Below, piece by piece: positions 37,228-46,067 of a stretch of DNA of 64,000 bases. The DNA is from Formosa sp. Hel3_A1_48. Its GTDB lineage: Bacteria; Bacteroidota; Bacteroidia; Flavobacteriales; Flavobacteriaceae. The notes beneath the pieces were generated by a model, which worked only from the letters and a program-made list of their open reading frames with translations, ran no database searches and was not told the DNA's origin. A program made the translations under genes and the position numbers. The DNA lies in the NCBI RefSeq assembly GCF_001735715.1, contig NZ_CP017259.1, positions 1,237,501-1,301,500 of the forward strand. The letters are read 5' to 3'. The stretch's first letter is position 1, and every line of letters starts with the position of its first letter.

Positions 37228-38564
37228 TGCAAGCAATACATCCAATAAAATTATTGTTGTGGTCTCTTTTGGTTTGGGTATTTTTTTACAGTCAGCTCCC
37301 AGTTACTTATTTATATAGTGGCGGTATTTGGTTTCCATTATTTACGCTTACTTTATTTGTTCTAGCTTTTTGCTTAGGGGTTATTTCTTTGAAAACTAGC
37401 TTAGTCAAACCTTTAAAAGTAACATCAAACAAAAAGACAAAACAGATTGCATATTTATTTTTTTTCATAGGTGTCATTGGAATTTTGTTAAAATTATATA
37501 TAGGTTTTTTTAAAAGTGGTATTTATATAGCCAATGATATTTTTGAACAACGCTTGGAGAATATGGGAAAAGAGTTAACAGGCGGAGCAGTTGGAGTAAT
37601 TGCATCTATATTATATCCTTTTTCTTTTTTAGCACTTCTTGTTACAATTTATAACTATAAAATTTTTAATAAAACGCACCTGTTTTTAATAGTAAGTTTT
37701 GGTCTCTACCCAATTATAGAAACCTTTTTTATGGGAGGGAGAACCATTATTGCATTACTTGGTACGACCATTATTATTGTAAGTTATGCCAGCTTTTTTA
37801 AAAACACAACGTTTACTATTGTAAAATTTAAAGTTTTAAAAACAACATTAGCTTCGTTGCCTAAATTTCTATTTAAAAAAAAGGTGATAATTCCTTTGGC
37901 AATAGTGTCACTTTTGTTTGTATCCTATTCCATAAAGGTTTTAGACACACGATTAACACGTTTTAATTATGGAGATACTGTGTTTAAAGTTTGGGAACAA
38001 AAAGACTACCAATGGGTGAAGTTTGATAAAGATTTCAAAGAAGCTTTTTACTCAGCTCTCCCCAATGAAAAAAGTCGAATGTTGGGTCTTTTTAGCTTAA
38101 AACATTACTTTGCTCATGGGGTTTTTGAATATGTAAGACTAGTAAACGACCTTGAAAAAACCACGGGTTATCACTATGGCCAATATGAGTTTAATGTGTT
38201 TTTTAAATTTTTTAGAGTTTTTGGCGCCCCTCTGAAATCATTTGACGAACTCAACGACATAGTAAAAAGAAAAGCAGTTTATCAAACTTTCTTTGGGCCT
38301 TTTTATATTGACTTTGGTTTATTTGGTATAGTGCTTTTGTTTTTTTGGGGGCGTTTTTCAAAACGAATCTATACACATGCAAAAAGAGGACACACTCAAT
38401 ATATTATTTTTTATGGATATCTTTCCACAATCATCATCACCTCAATTTATTTGAATTTTTTAATGGGGTCATCATCCTATTATTTATTTACTTTTTTTAT
38501 TTCATTATTAGTTTTTAAGTACTGGCCAAATAATTTGACCTTCATTGCAAAGCATAAATTATGA
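37227..38564 (+). CDS. Oligosaccharide repeat-unit polymerase-like membrane protein (Wzy-like), copy A
   Basis: Integral membrane protein of 445 residues with about ten hydrophobic segments and a soluble loop between residues 245 and 360. In that loop the segment LKHYFAHGVFEYVRLV, then YGQYEFNVFFKFFRVFG, is shared in pattern with the membrane protein at 42675-43919. This layout fits Wzy-type polymerases that join lipid-linked repeat units in the periplasm. Sequence conservation in this family is poor, so the role rests on topology and location. It overlaps both neighbours by one to four bases. Confidence 0.72.
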   Translation: MQAIHPIKLLLWSLLVWVFFYSQLPVTYLYSGGIWFPLFTLTLFVLAFCLGVISLKTSLVKPLKVTSNKKTKQIAYLFFFIGVIGILLKLYIGFFKSGIYIANDIFEQRLENMGKELTGGAVGVIASILYPFSFLALLVTIYNYKIFNKTHLFLIVSFGLYPIIETFFMGGRTIIALLGTTIIIVSYASFFKNTTFTIVKFKVLKTTLASLPKFLFKKKVIIPLAIVSLLFVSYSIKVLDTRLTRFNYGDTVFKVWEQKDYQWVKFDKDFKEAFYSALPNEKSRMLGLFSLKHYFAHGVFEYVRLVNDLEKTTGYHYGQYEFNVFFKFFRVFGAPLKSFDELNDIVKRKAVYQTFFGPFYIDFGLFGIVLLFFWGRFSKRIYTHAKRGHTQYIIFYGYLSTIIITSIYLNFLMGSSSYYLFTFFISLLVFKYWPNNLTFIAKHKL

Positions 38565-39583
38565 GATTCGCTTATTTACTTTTTAGTTTAATACTTTGCT
38601 TATCTTGTGTGGATTCTAAAGAAATAATAAATATAGTTCCCCCAGAAGAAACACTTAATGTTGATGACAGTGAGTTTATTATTCACCAAACCTTCACTAA
38701 AGGAGATGTAAGGCGATATGGTGTTTTTCCAGAACAAACTATATCAACAAACGATTTCAAAAATGTGCTCAGTCTTGCCAACCAAGGGCTGCCAATTTAT
38801 TTTCCTCCAGGATATTATAATACTTCTGTTAGTTTGGAAAACACCTCAAATGTTACAATTAAATTTGATGAGGTTATTTTGGCAGGATACCTTCAAATTA
38901 CTAATAATTCAGAACGCATTAAAATCAACGGTTCAGTCACTATTTTAGACAAACTTTTTATTGTCCAATCACATGATATTTCTTTTGAAAAAGTTATTGT
39001 AAAATCCAATCAAACCCAAAATATATATGAGCAAAAAAATCGCGGTGTTAGTATTTACGCTGGAAGTAAGAATATAAAATTTGATTCTCTTTTCATTAGT
39101 GATACTGGAGCTACAGGGGATGACTTTTTTAAGCATACAGCGGCATCTTTACAGATTCACGGTTGGAATGACAACCCTAAAAATATTCAGATTAATAAAC
39201 TGGAAATTAATAACGCAGGCAGAACAGCACTTTATCTTACAGGGCAAAATCATAAACTAAACAATATTAAGATTTCAAATTTTGGATTGGGCAGTAATGA
39301 AAATATGTTTGGCTTAGATGATGCTAAGACTGGAGAAGAAACAGTTTTTTCAGCTCTTTGGATAAACAAATGTAATAACTGTGAGATAGATTCGTTAGAT
39401 ATATATAGTACCACCCCTAACAAGCGGGGATATAGTCTAAGATTGGATGAGGGGAGATACCATGAGCCAACGTTTATTAACAATATTAGAATGAGTGGTT
39501 CAGCAAAACAATTACCAATTTTTGATGATCAATTAACAAATATTTTAGTTAAAAATGAGTATTACGATCAGGAGCTTAATTAA
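38561..39583 (+). CDS. Predicted parallel beta-helix lipoprotein
   Basis: Protein of 340 residues with a lipoprotein signal (CLSCVDSK, Cys16). The sequence repeats short strands ending in N/D-rich turns (NVTIKFDEV, RIKINGSV, NIKFDSLFI, NIQINKLEI, NNIKISNFG), as in right-handed beta-helix pectate lyase-like proteins. It has a putative lyase or hydrolase fold but no catalytic motif I can name. It is embedded between a polymerase and a ligase gene, suggesting glycan binding or trimming outside the cell. A frameshifted, shortened paralogue lies at 40823-41369. Confidence 0.72.
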   Translation: MRFAYLLFSLILCLSCVDSKEIINIVPPEETLNVDDSEFIIHQTFTKGDVRRYGVFPEQTISTNDFKNVLSLANQGLPIYFPPGYYNTSVSLENTSNVTIKFDEVILAGYLQITNNSERIKINGSVTILDKLFIVQSHDISFEKVIVKSNQTQNIYEQKNRGVSIYAGSKNIKFDSLFISDTGATGDDFFKHTAASLQIHGWNDNPKNIQINKLEINNAGRTALYLTGQNHKLNNIKISNFGLGSNENMFGLDDAKTGEETVFSALWINKCNNCEIDSLDIYSTTPNKRGYSLRLDEGRYHEPTFINNIRMSGSAKQLPIFDDQLTNILVKNEYYDQELN

Positions 39584-40811
39584 CCAACGATCTAAATTAT
39601 TTTGTATCGTTGTGGCCATCATTATTTGCTCATTTCCATTGTCTTATGCAGTAAACAACATCGCCTTATATTTATTAGTACCAATATTTTTTTTAGACAG
39701 TAAAGCAAATATTACAAAAAAATTAAAAGCCCTAAAAACACATAAAGCTTCAGTATTATTCATAGCATTTTTCTTGGTCCAATGTGTTGGATATTTTTAT
39801 TCAGAAGACAAAGAATTTGCCTTAAGGAGGATTGTAGTTTTGCTGCCTTTATGCCTTATCCCTCCCATCATGTTTTTAGAATCAATAACAAAAAAGAATG
39901 TGCTAAAACTTTTATGTTTCTTAAAATATTCAATTGTTATAACATTTATTGGCCTAATTATAAGTCATGTTTTTATTTTACAGCGCACTCTAAATACATT
40001 TGTGCATTTTACAATTGAAGAGCAGTTAGGGGTTAGTCAGTTCTATATAGCGTTTATTGTTTTTCTTCCAATTTTAATTTCATTAAAATCAATTCTTGAG
40101 CAAAAACAATTGATCCTGCACACTATTTTACTATGTATATCCGTGGGGGTTTTATTTTTGCTAGGGAACAAAACGATATTGTTTTTTCTTTTTGCTTCAT
40201 GGATATATTTTATCACATCGTTGTTTTTAAAACGAAAACAAAAGAACGCTTATTTTTTGATGATAATTGGATGTGTTTGTTTGTTTGCAGCAATGCAAAC
40301 CCCAATTTTAAAAAATAGAATAAATGTGTTTATTAAAACAACAGATTTGAACCTTGAGACCATTATTACAAAAAATAAATACACGCAAACCAAAAACACA
40401 TTCGAACACAGGTTGCTTATTAATTATTTAGCGTTGAAAGAAATCGGCCAATCATTACCCTTTGGAGTTGGTACTGGAGATTTTCAAAGCGCATTAAAAA
40501 AGCAGTATAAGACAATTAATTTTAAAGCAGCATTAAAGGGAGAACTAAACAACCACAATCAATATTTATCGGAATTTCTTAAAACAGGTTTTTTGGGAGG
40601 GATCTTGTTTTTGTGGCTTCTATTTTGTTTATTCAAAAAAATAAAAACAAAATATTTTTTTTATCCATTTATTTTAACCTTTTTTAGCTTTGCTTGCGTT
40701 GTAGAATCGTATTTAGATAGGCAACATGGTGTTGTCATTTTTGCCGTTTTAATTCCATTTTTGTATGTGTTAGATAAAAGTTTAAATACTATGGCTTATA
40801 AAACTAATTAA
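39555..40811 (+). CDS. O-antigen ligase/polymerase family membrane protein
   Basis: Integral membrane protein of 418 residues with about ten hydrophobic segments. The large loop near residues 285-345 carries the Wzy_C/WaaL-type pattern: an Arg-Leu-Leu segment, then LPFGVGTGDF and the conserved His in NNHNQYL. It would transfer the glycan to a lipid acceptor or polymerise repeat units. The ATG lies inside the preceding beta-helix gene (29 bp overlap). Confidence 0.8.
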   Translation: MSITIRSLINQRSKLFCIVVAIIICSFPLSYAVNNIALYLLVPIFFLDSKANITKKLKALKTHKASVLFIAFFLVQCVGYFYSEDKEFALRRIVVLLPLCLIPPIMFLESITKKNVLKLLCFLKYSIVITFIGLIISHVFILQRTLNTFVHFTIEEQLGVSQFYIAFIVFLPILISLKSILEQKQLILHTILLCISVGVLFLLGNKTILFFLFASWIYFITSLFLKRKQKNAYFLMIIGCVCLFAAMQTPILKNRINVFIKTTDLNLETIITKNKYTQTKNTFEHRLLINYLALKEIGQSLPFGVGTGDFQSALKKQYKTINFKAALKGELNNHNQYLSEFLKTGFLGGILFLWLLFCLFKKIKTKYFFYPFILTFFSFACVVESYLDRQHGVVIFAVLIPFLYVLDKSLNTMAYKTN

Positions 40812-40820
40812 AAATATTAT

Positions 40821-41399
40821 TTATGAAATCAATTTTATTTTCCTGCATCATTTTTCTTTCTTTCTATTCTCGGGTGTAAAGACATAAAAATCAAATTTTT
40901 AGAAATAGATGATTTTGGCTCTGGTGATAAAAAGTACCAACACAATCATGCAGCTCTTTCAATTGACGGGTGGAACAATAATCCAGAAAATGTACAAATT
41001 GACAAGGTACACATCAAATCAACGGACCGTCATGGGGTTTACATTACTGGGAAAGATCATTTGATAGGTGAAGTTTATATAGATAAGTTTGGTGTTGGCA
41101 GTTCAGAGCATATGTCTCCAATGCAAGACGCAGTCAAAGGAGAAGAAATAGAGTTTAAGGCGCTTTGGGTCAACAAATGTTATAATAGTTATATTGAAAA
41201 AGTTGTCATTAATGAGAAAGGTAGCAAAGCAAAATATACAGCTCATTTTGACTATGGGGATAAAACAAGGCCTTTTACTATTGGAGTATTAGATATAATT
41301 AATGATAATCCTAACATAAATATTTTAGAAGACAATAACAATGGAGTACTAATAGAAAACCAACAATAGTTGATAAAATTATGAAATCAATTTTATTTT
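40821..41399 (+). repeat. 21-bp direct repeat flanking the broken lipoprotein gene
   Basis: The sequence TT followed by ATGAAATCAATTTTATTTT occurs at 40821-40841 (start of the broken lipoprotein gene) and again at 41379-41399, just before the flippase gene. The second copy looks like the beginning of another lipoprotein signal sequence that soon stops. This suggests a recombination or deletion scar. The feature span covers both repeat copies and the 537 bp between them. Confidence 0.7.
40823..41369 (+). pseudogene. Frameshifted and internally shortened beta-helix lipoprotein gene
   Basis: From the ATG at 40823 the frame gives a hydrophobic signal start (MKSILFSCIIFLSF) and then stops at 40877. 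The downstream frame opens with the lipobox ILGCKD (Cys codon at 40875) and continues to 41369. Three TTTC units (40853-40864) sit at the break; removing one unit gives a single 180-residue lipoprotein. The mature part is colinear with the C-terminal half of the 340-residue beta-helix protein at 38561 (shared pattern HAALSIDGWNNNPENVQI and ALWVNKC). It lacks about 150 residues just after the signal peptide. It may be decayed, or reversible by slippage. Confidence 0.78.
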
Positions 41400-41415
41400 T
41401 TAAGAAAACGATTTT

Positions 41416-42684
41416 TTGAAAATAGTCGCCCGCATAAGAAAACATAGCTTCTTTGTCTTAGTATTTACCATAGCCAAGGCAACGGTTTATTTTGTACCTC
41501 TATTTTTAGCAGATGTATTATCTCGTACTGATTTTGGTATTCTAGAATATGCATTGGCGGGCTTAGGGATGATTGTTAATACAGTAATCAATCTAGGTGT
41601 TCCAGGAGCTTATCCATATTTCATATTAAGAGAAAAAAGATTAGAATTACAACCGTCGTTTAAACTCCATGTGTTGGTGTTGCTAATACCATTTGTGATA
41701 AATCAAATTTTGTTTTTTTTCTTTGAATTGAACATCAATTTTTATTTAGCATTCAATGTGTCGTATATAATTGCAAATCAAGTATTTTATTCAACTCAAT
41801 TAAAGTCCCACGAAAAATCAATAGTTGCTGTAATTTTAGATTCAGGGCTTTACATTGTTCTGTTAGTATATTACATTTTTTCACTACTTGGGTTGGTAGC
41901 AATTAGTATTAATGCAATTAATGTATTTATAATATTATATGCTATGGGTTATGTGTTTTATAGTATTTATAATTTCTTTAAACATAAAAATCAAATATTA
42001 ATTGATGGATATAAAATCATTTTAAGCTTTAGTGTTCATCTTTTAATTTCTACTTTTTTAATATTTTTAATTACGACCTCAGGCAGAATATTGGTAGAAT
42101 ACTTTTTTGATTTTGAGGCTGTAGGTGTATACGCTTTTTATTTTAGGTTGGCAGCAATTGTTGTAATGATTTATCAAGTAATAAATATTCTTTTTTTCAA
42201 GAAAATTTATACGCTGAGCCCTTTATTGTTAGATGAGTATTACTTCAAATTTTTTCTGTTTATATATACACTTTCCGTACTAATTTTTTTCATTTCACCA
42301 TACATTGTTGGAGAATTCTCAGACTTTTTTACGGACACTTTTCAATCCTACAAAAACATTTATTTTATATTATCTGCTCAGATGGTTGTTTGGATTGCAA
42401 CTGCATTAAATTCGAGTATCATTGACAGGGAAAAACTCGCCGCCAAAAACAATATTAAATTTTTAGGATTGTCGGTTGTAGCGCTAATTGTTTTTTACTT
42501 TTGTAGAAATCAAATGGATTTACAATTTTTGGTACTTATACATTTCACTATAATATCAACAGCCTGTCTTATTCAATATTTTAGTTTATATAAAAAAAAT
42601 ATAATTTTTAGAAAATCTGCGCTCACGATCGCATCATTATATTTATTTACTATTGGGTACTATTATTTAATTTTATGTCCGTGA
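41416..42684 (+). CDS. Polysaccharide flippase-like membrane protein (Wzx-like)
   Basis: Integral membrane protein of 422 residues with about twelve hydrophobic segments, lacking large soluble domains. The N-terminal segment (ADVLSRTDFGILEYALAG) is the usual Wzx/MOP-superfamily opening. It would flip the lipid-linked repeat unit across the inner membrane. The start is a TTG at 41416 following the second copy of the 21-bp repeat; no upstream in-frame ATG was found. The 3-prime end overlaps the next gene by 10 bp. Confidence 0.8.
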   Translation: MKIVARIRKHSFFVLVFTIAKATVYFVPLFLADVLSRTDFGILEYALAGLGMIVNTVINLGVPGAYPYFILREKRLELQPSFKLHVLVLLIPFVINQILFFFFELNINFYLAFNVSYIIANQVFYSTQLKSHEKSIVAVILDSGLYIVLLVYYIFSLLGLVAISINAINVFIILYAMGYVFYSIYNFFKHKNQILIDGYKIILSFSVHLLISTFLIFLITTSGRILVEYFFDFEAVGVYAFYFRLAAIVVMIYQVINILFFKKIYTLSPLLLDEYYFKFFLFIYTLSVLIFFISPYIVGEFSDFFTDTFQSYKNIYFILSAQMVVWIATALNSSIIDREKLAAKNNIKFLGLSVVALIVFYFCRNQMDLQFLVLIHFTIISTACLIQYFSLYKKNIIFRKSALTIASLYLFTIGYYYLILCP

Positions 42685-43919
42685 ACTATCTTAACATAAA
42701 TAAGCTGTTCTATTTTAGTCTGATATTTGGAGTTGTCATATGGTTTTGTGTGTTTGTTACACTTCCTGTTCAAATTGTTGAGCCCATTCAACCCAAAACA
42801 ACACTATTTATCGTTGCTTGTTATTTGAGCTTGATATTTGGATTTGTAACGATTAATCTTAAAAAAAAGGAAAAAGAGGTTTACAATCAGGTAGAATTGA
42901 TTTCAATTTTATATAAGATAATCATTATTACAGCACTTAGTTTTTTGGTGCGCTTTATTGACCTGTTTTTTGTTCGTGAGATGACATTATCAAACAGTTA
43001 CGCTTTAAACAGATCTTTGGTTGGGAGTGGTTTTGAGTTTGTACAAATTCCTTTTAAAATTGCCTCCGTATTAAAAGCTCTTTATTTTTTTCCAATAGTA
43101 ATTGTAATAAGTTTAAATCTTCAAAACAAACGATTAAAAATTCTCTCTTTTGCACTTCTATTTTTGCCCCTTGTAGAAGCACTTTTGTTAGGATCTAGAA
43201 AGCCTTTTTTTGATATTGCTATTATTCTAGTTTTTTCAACCCTAGTTTTTACAAAGATTAAATTAACAAAGAAGAAAATTATTTTGACTCTTTTTGGAGC
43301 AATATCATTATTTATAGTTACAAATCTTTTGTTATTTAAAAGAGAAGCAAAAGAAGGGAAAAATATATACAATGAGATTTTATCTGCTAGATATAACGAT
43401 TTATTAAAGCCGTCAAAAAATATTGAGTTGTATATTTTATCAGACAGCACTTCTGATTTAAATAAGCGGACAGCTTTGACATTTCTTCATTTAGGACAAT
43501 ATATTACTCATGGTTTCTTTGAGTTTAACCATATTGTAAAAGGAAAACCAATACCGCTAACCTATGGCTCTTATACCTTTAGTCCTTTTGGCAGACTATT
43601 TAATAAAGGAAATATTAACACCTCTCCAAGAGAATATGTTTACATAACAACTTTTGGAGCTCTTTTTCTAGATTTTGGCTGGTTAACTCCTCTTTTTATG
43701 TTTGTTTTTGGTGGCTTTCAAAAGATTGTATTTTTAAATGCAAAAAACAACTTTATTTGGCTTCCATTAGTAATTTATATCATAATTATTAATGTATTTT
43801 TGTTAATGTTTAATTATTTAAGAGGCGCTGGGATTTATCCTTTTGTAGCATTTACAATAATCCTTTTATTGCTAAAAAATAATTTAATTAAAGTTAATGA
43901 AGAGAGCATTAGTTCATGA
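42675..43919 (+). CDS. Oligosaccharide repeat-unit polymerase-like membrane protein (Wzy-like), copy B
   Basis: Integral membrane protein of 414 residues with about ten hydrophobic segments. A soluble loop between residues 235 and 330 contains LHLGQYITHGFFEFNHIVKG and YGSYTFSPFGRLF. This pattern matches the loop of the polymerase-like protein at 37227 (H-G-x-F-E, then Y-G-x-Y-x-F), so the two are likely distant paralogues. It is probably a second repeat-unit polymerase. It overlaps the downstream glycosyltransferase gene by 23 bp. Confidence 0.72.
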   Translation: MSVNYLNINKLFYFSLIFGVVIWFCVFVTLPVQIVEPIQPKTTLFIVACYLSLIFGFVTINLKKKEKEVYNQVELISILYKIIIITALSFLVRFIDLFFVREMTLSNSYALNRSLVGSGFEFVQIPFKIASVLKALYFFPIVIVISLNLQNKRLKILSFALLFLPLVEALLLGSRKPFFDIAIILVFSTLVFTKIKLTKKKIILTLFGAISLFIVTNLLLFKREAKEGKNIYNEILSARYNDLLKPSKNIELYILSDSTSDLNKRTALTFLHLGQYITHGFFEFNHIVKGKPIPLTYGSYTFSPFGRLFNKGNINTSPREYVYITTFGALFLDFGWLTPLFMFVFGGFQKIVFLNAKNNFIWLPLVIYIIIINVFLLMFNYLRGAGIYPFVAFTIILLLLKNNLIKVNEESISS

Positions 43920-45012
43920 TTGGTATTATGTAAATGGAGGCGCCGAAAAGGTTGTTCATTCAATAAACAATGTTTGGAATGATTTAGCCCATTTTTCTTT
44001 AATTGACTTTTTAAATAATGAGGATAGAGAATTTATTTTAGGAGGCAAAACAGTCAAAACTAGCTTTATTCAAAACCTGCCTACCGCAAAGTCAAACCAC
44101 AGAAAATTTTTACAACTTTTCCCTAAAGCAATGGAGCGACTTGATTTAAAGGAATATGACCTAGTTCTATCATCTTCTGCATCAATAGCCAAGGGTGTTT
44201 TAACTAATCAAAATCAACTACACATATGTTATTGTCATTCACCAATGCGATATGCTTGGGATTTTTATCATCAATATTTAGAAGACTCAAATTTCAACAC
44301 GGGCATTAGGGGGATGTATGCAAAATGGGTTTTAAATAAAATAAGAAGATGGGACTACAACAACAATAAGAGCGTTGATTTTTTTATTGCGAATTCTAAA
44401 TATATACAGAAAAGAATAAAAAAAAACTATAATCGAAATAGTAAAGTAATTTACCCTCCGGTTGATATTAGTAAGTTTAAATTAAAAGTCAAGAAAGAGG
44501 ATTTCTTTTTTACTGCATCGAGGTTGGTTTCATATAAAAAAATTGAAATCATAATTAGGGCATTCAATGAATTACCCAACAAAAAATTAATCATAGCAGG
44601 ATCTGGGCCAGAGGAAAAAAAACTAAAGAAAATAGCCAAAGATAATATTGAGTTTTTAGGGTATATTGAACCATCTAAATTAAAGGTTTACATGCGAAAC
44701 GCTAGAGCATTTGTGTTTGCTGCCGAGGAAGATTTTGGAATAGTTCCAGTTGAAGCTCAAGCATGCGGAACCCCAGTAATTGGTCTTGCAAAAGGCGGTT
44801 TATTAGAAACGGTCAAACATAATTATACAGGTATTTTATTTGAAAATCAAACAAGTCAATCAATCTTAAATGCTCTGAAATACTTTGATACGCAATCCTT
44901 TGAGCCTGAAATAATTAGGGCTAGTGTAGAAAAATTTTCAAAAAAACGATTTGAAAAAGAAATCAAAGACTTTGTAGAATTAAAGTCCAAAGATTTCTTC
45001 CGCACAAAATAA
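43897..45012 (+). CDS. Glycosyltransferase family 4
   Basis: GT-B retaining glycosyltransferase of 371 residues. The N-terminal VHDWYYVNGGAEKVV is the GT4 acceptor-side glycine loop. The nucleotide-sugar site near residues 280-300 (DFGIVPVEAQACGTPVIGLAKGG) contains the E-x7-E-like acidic pair. It adds one sugar to the growing repeat unit; donor and acceptor are unknown. It is the last gene of the AT-rich section. Confidence 0.88.
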   Translation: MKRALVHDWYYVNGGAEKVVHSINNVWNDLAHFSLIDFLNNEDREFILGGKTVKTSFIQNLPTAKSNHRKFLQLFPKAMERLDLKEYDLVLSSSASIAKGVLTNQNQLHICYCHSPMRYAWDFYHQYLEDSNFNTGIRGMYAKWVLNKIRRWDYNNNKSVDFFIANSKYIQKRIKKNYNRNSKVIYPPVDISKFKLKVKKEDFFFTASRLVSYKKIEIIIRAFNELPNKKLIIAGSGPEEKKLKKIAKDNIEFLGYIEPSKLKVYMRNARAFVFAAEEDFGIVPVEAQACGTPVIGLAKGGLLETVKHNYTGILFENQTSQSILNALKYFDTQSFEPEIIRASVEKFSKKRFEKEIKDFVELKSKDFFRTK

Positions 45013-45050
45013 TACTTATCTGTAATACTCCCCAAACCAAACAATCTAAT

Positions 45051-45058
45051 TATATTTG
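45051..45058 (+). promoter_or_regulatory. Candidate -7 box before the UXS-like gene
   Basis: TATATTTG lies 20 bases before the ATG at 45078. No -33 TTG is present at the usual distance. It coincides with the switch from AT-rich to normal composition, so it could restart transcription after the variable cassette. Confidence 0.4.
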
Positions 45059-45077
45059 GCATGACAAATAAATCTTT

Positions 45078-46067
45078 ATGTCCAAAACCGTTCTTATCAC
45101 TGGCGCCGCAGGCTTTTTAGGATCACACCTCTGTGATCGTTTTATTGCTGAGGAGTTTCATGTTATTGGGATGGACAACTACATTACTGGAGATCAAGAC
45201 AATATACATCATCTTTTTAAGCACCCCAATTTTGAGTTTATAGAGCATGATGTTACAAATCATATAGATATCGCCCAGACTATAGATTATATCTTACATT
45301 TTGCTTCTCCTGCCAGCCCAATTGATTACCTTAAAATCCCTATTCAAACCCTGAAAGTAGGCTCGCTTGGGACACACAATTTATTAGGTTTAGCAAAAGC
45401 CAAAAACGCCCGTATTCTTATCGCCTCGACCTCAGAGGTCTATGGCGATCCACTTGTACATCCACAGTCAGAAGAATATTATGGTAATGTCAGCGCTATT
45501 GGCCCTCGTGGGGTTTATGACGAAGCCAAGCGCTTTCAAGAAGCATTGACCATGGCCTATCATCGTTTTCACGGGCTGGAGACTCGGATTGCCCGTATTT
45601 TTAATACCTATGGCCCTCGTATGCGTCTGAATGACGGCCGAGTGATTCCCGCATTTATGGGGCAGTCGCTTAGAGGGGAAGACCTTACGGTATTTGGAGA
45701 TGGCAGTCAAACACGTTCGTTCTGCTTTGTAGATGATTTAATTGAGGGCATTTACCGATTGCTTTTTAGCGACTATACACTGCCTGTTAATCTTGGCAAC
45801 CCCGGCGAAATTACCATTTCAGAATTCGCACAAGAAATCTTAACTCTTACAAATACCAATCAAAAAATAAAATATAAACCCCTCCCTAAAGATGACCCAT
45901 TAAAACGCCAACCCAATATTAGCTTAGCAAAAAAAATATTAAATTGGGCACCTAAAGTCAATCGAAGTGAGGGCATGAAAAAGACATTAGAATATTTTAG
46001 AACATTACCTGAATCAAAACTTTTTAAAGTCGATCATAAAGACTTTTCTAAACACATCAAACGCTAG
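45078..46067 (+). CDS. UDP-glucuronate decarboxylase-like NAD-dependent SDR
   Basis: Extended SDR of 329 residues, closest in pattern to UDP-xylose synthase (UXS). The NAD motif is [11 protein letters not shown]. The segment [24 protein letters not shown] and the active site TSEVYGDP with YDEAK are UXS-type. Later motifs [10 protein letters not shown] and [15 protein letters not shown] are also typical. It would supply UDP-xylose or a related sugar to the glycan. The stop overlaps the GTG start of the next gene (TAGTG). Confidence 0.87.
   Translation: MSKTVLITGAAGFLGSHLCDRFIAEEFHVIGMDNYITGDQDNIHHLFKHPNFEFIEHDVTNHIDIAQTIDYILHFASPASPIDYLKIPIQTLKVGSLGTHNLLGLAKAKNARILIASTSEVYGDPLVHPQSEEYYGNVSAIGPRGVYDEAKRFQEALTMAYHRFHGLETRIARIFNTYGPRMRLNDGRVIPAFMGQSLRGEDLTVFGDGSQTRSFCFVDDLIEGIYRLLFSDYTLPVNLGNPGEITISEFAQEILTLTNTNQKIKYKPLPKDDPLKRQPNISLAKKILNWAPKVNRSEGMKKTLEYFRTLPESKLFKVDHKDFSKHIKR

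Noticed and set aside
40823-40879. An 18-residue free-standing peptide
   Set aside because: It is the truncated signal peptide of the frameshifted lipoprotein gene.
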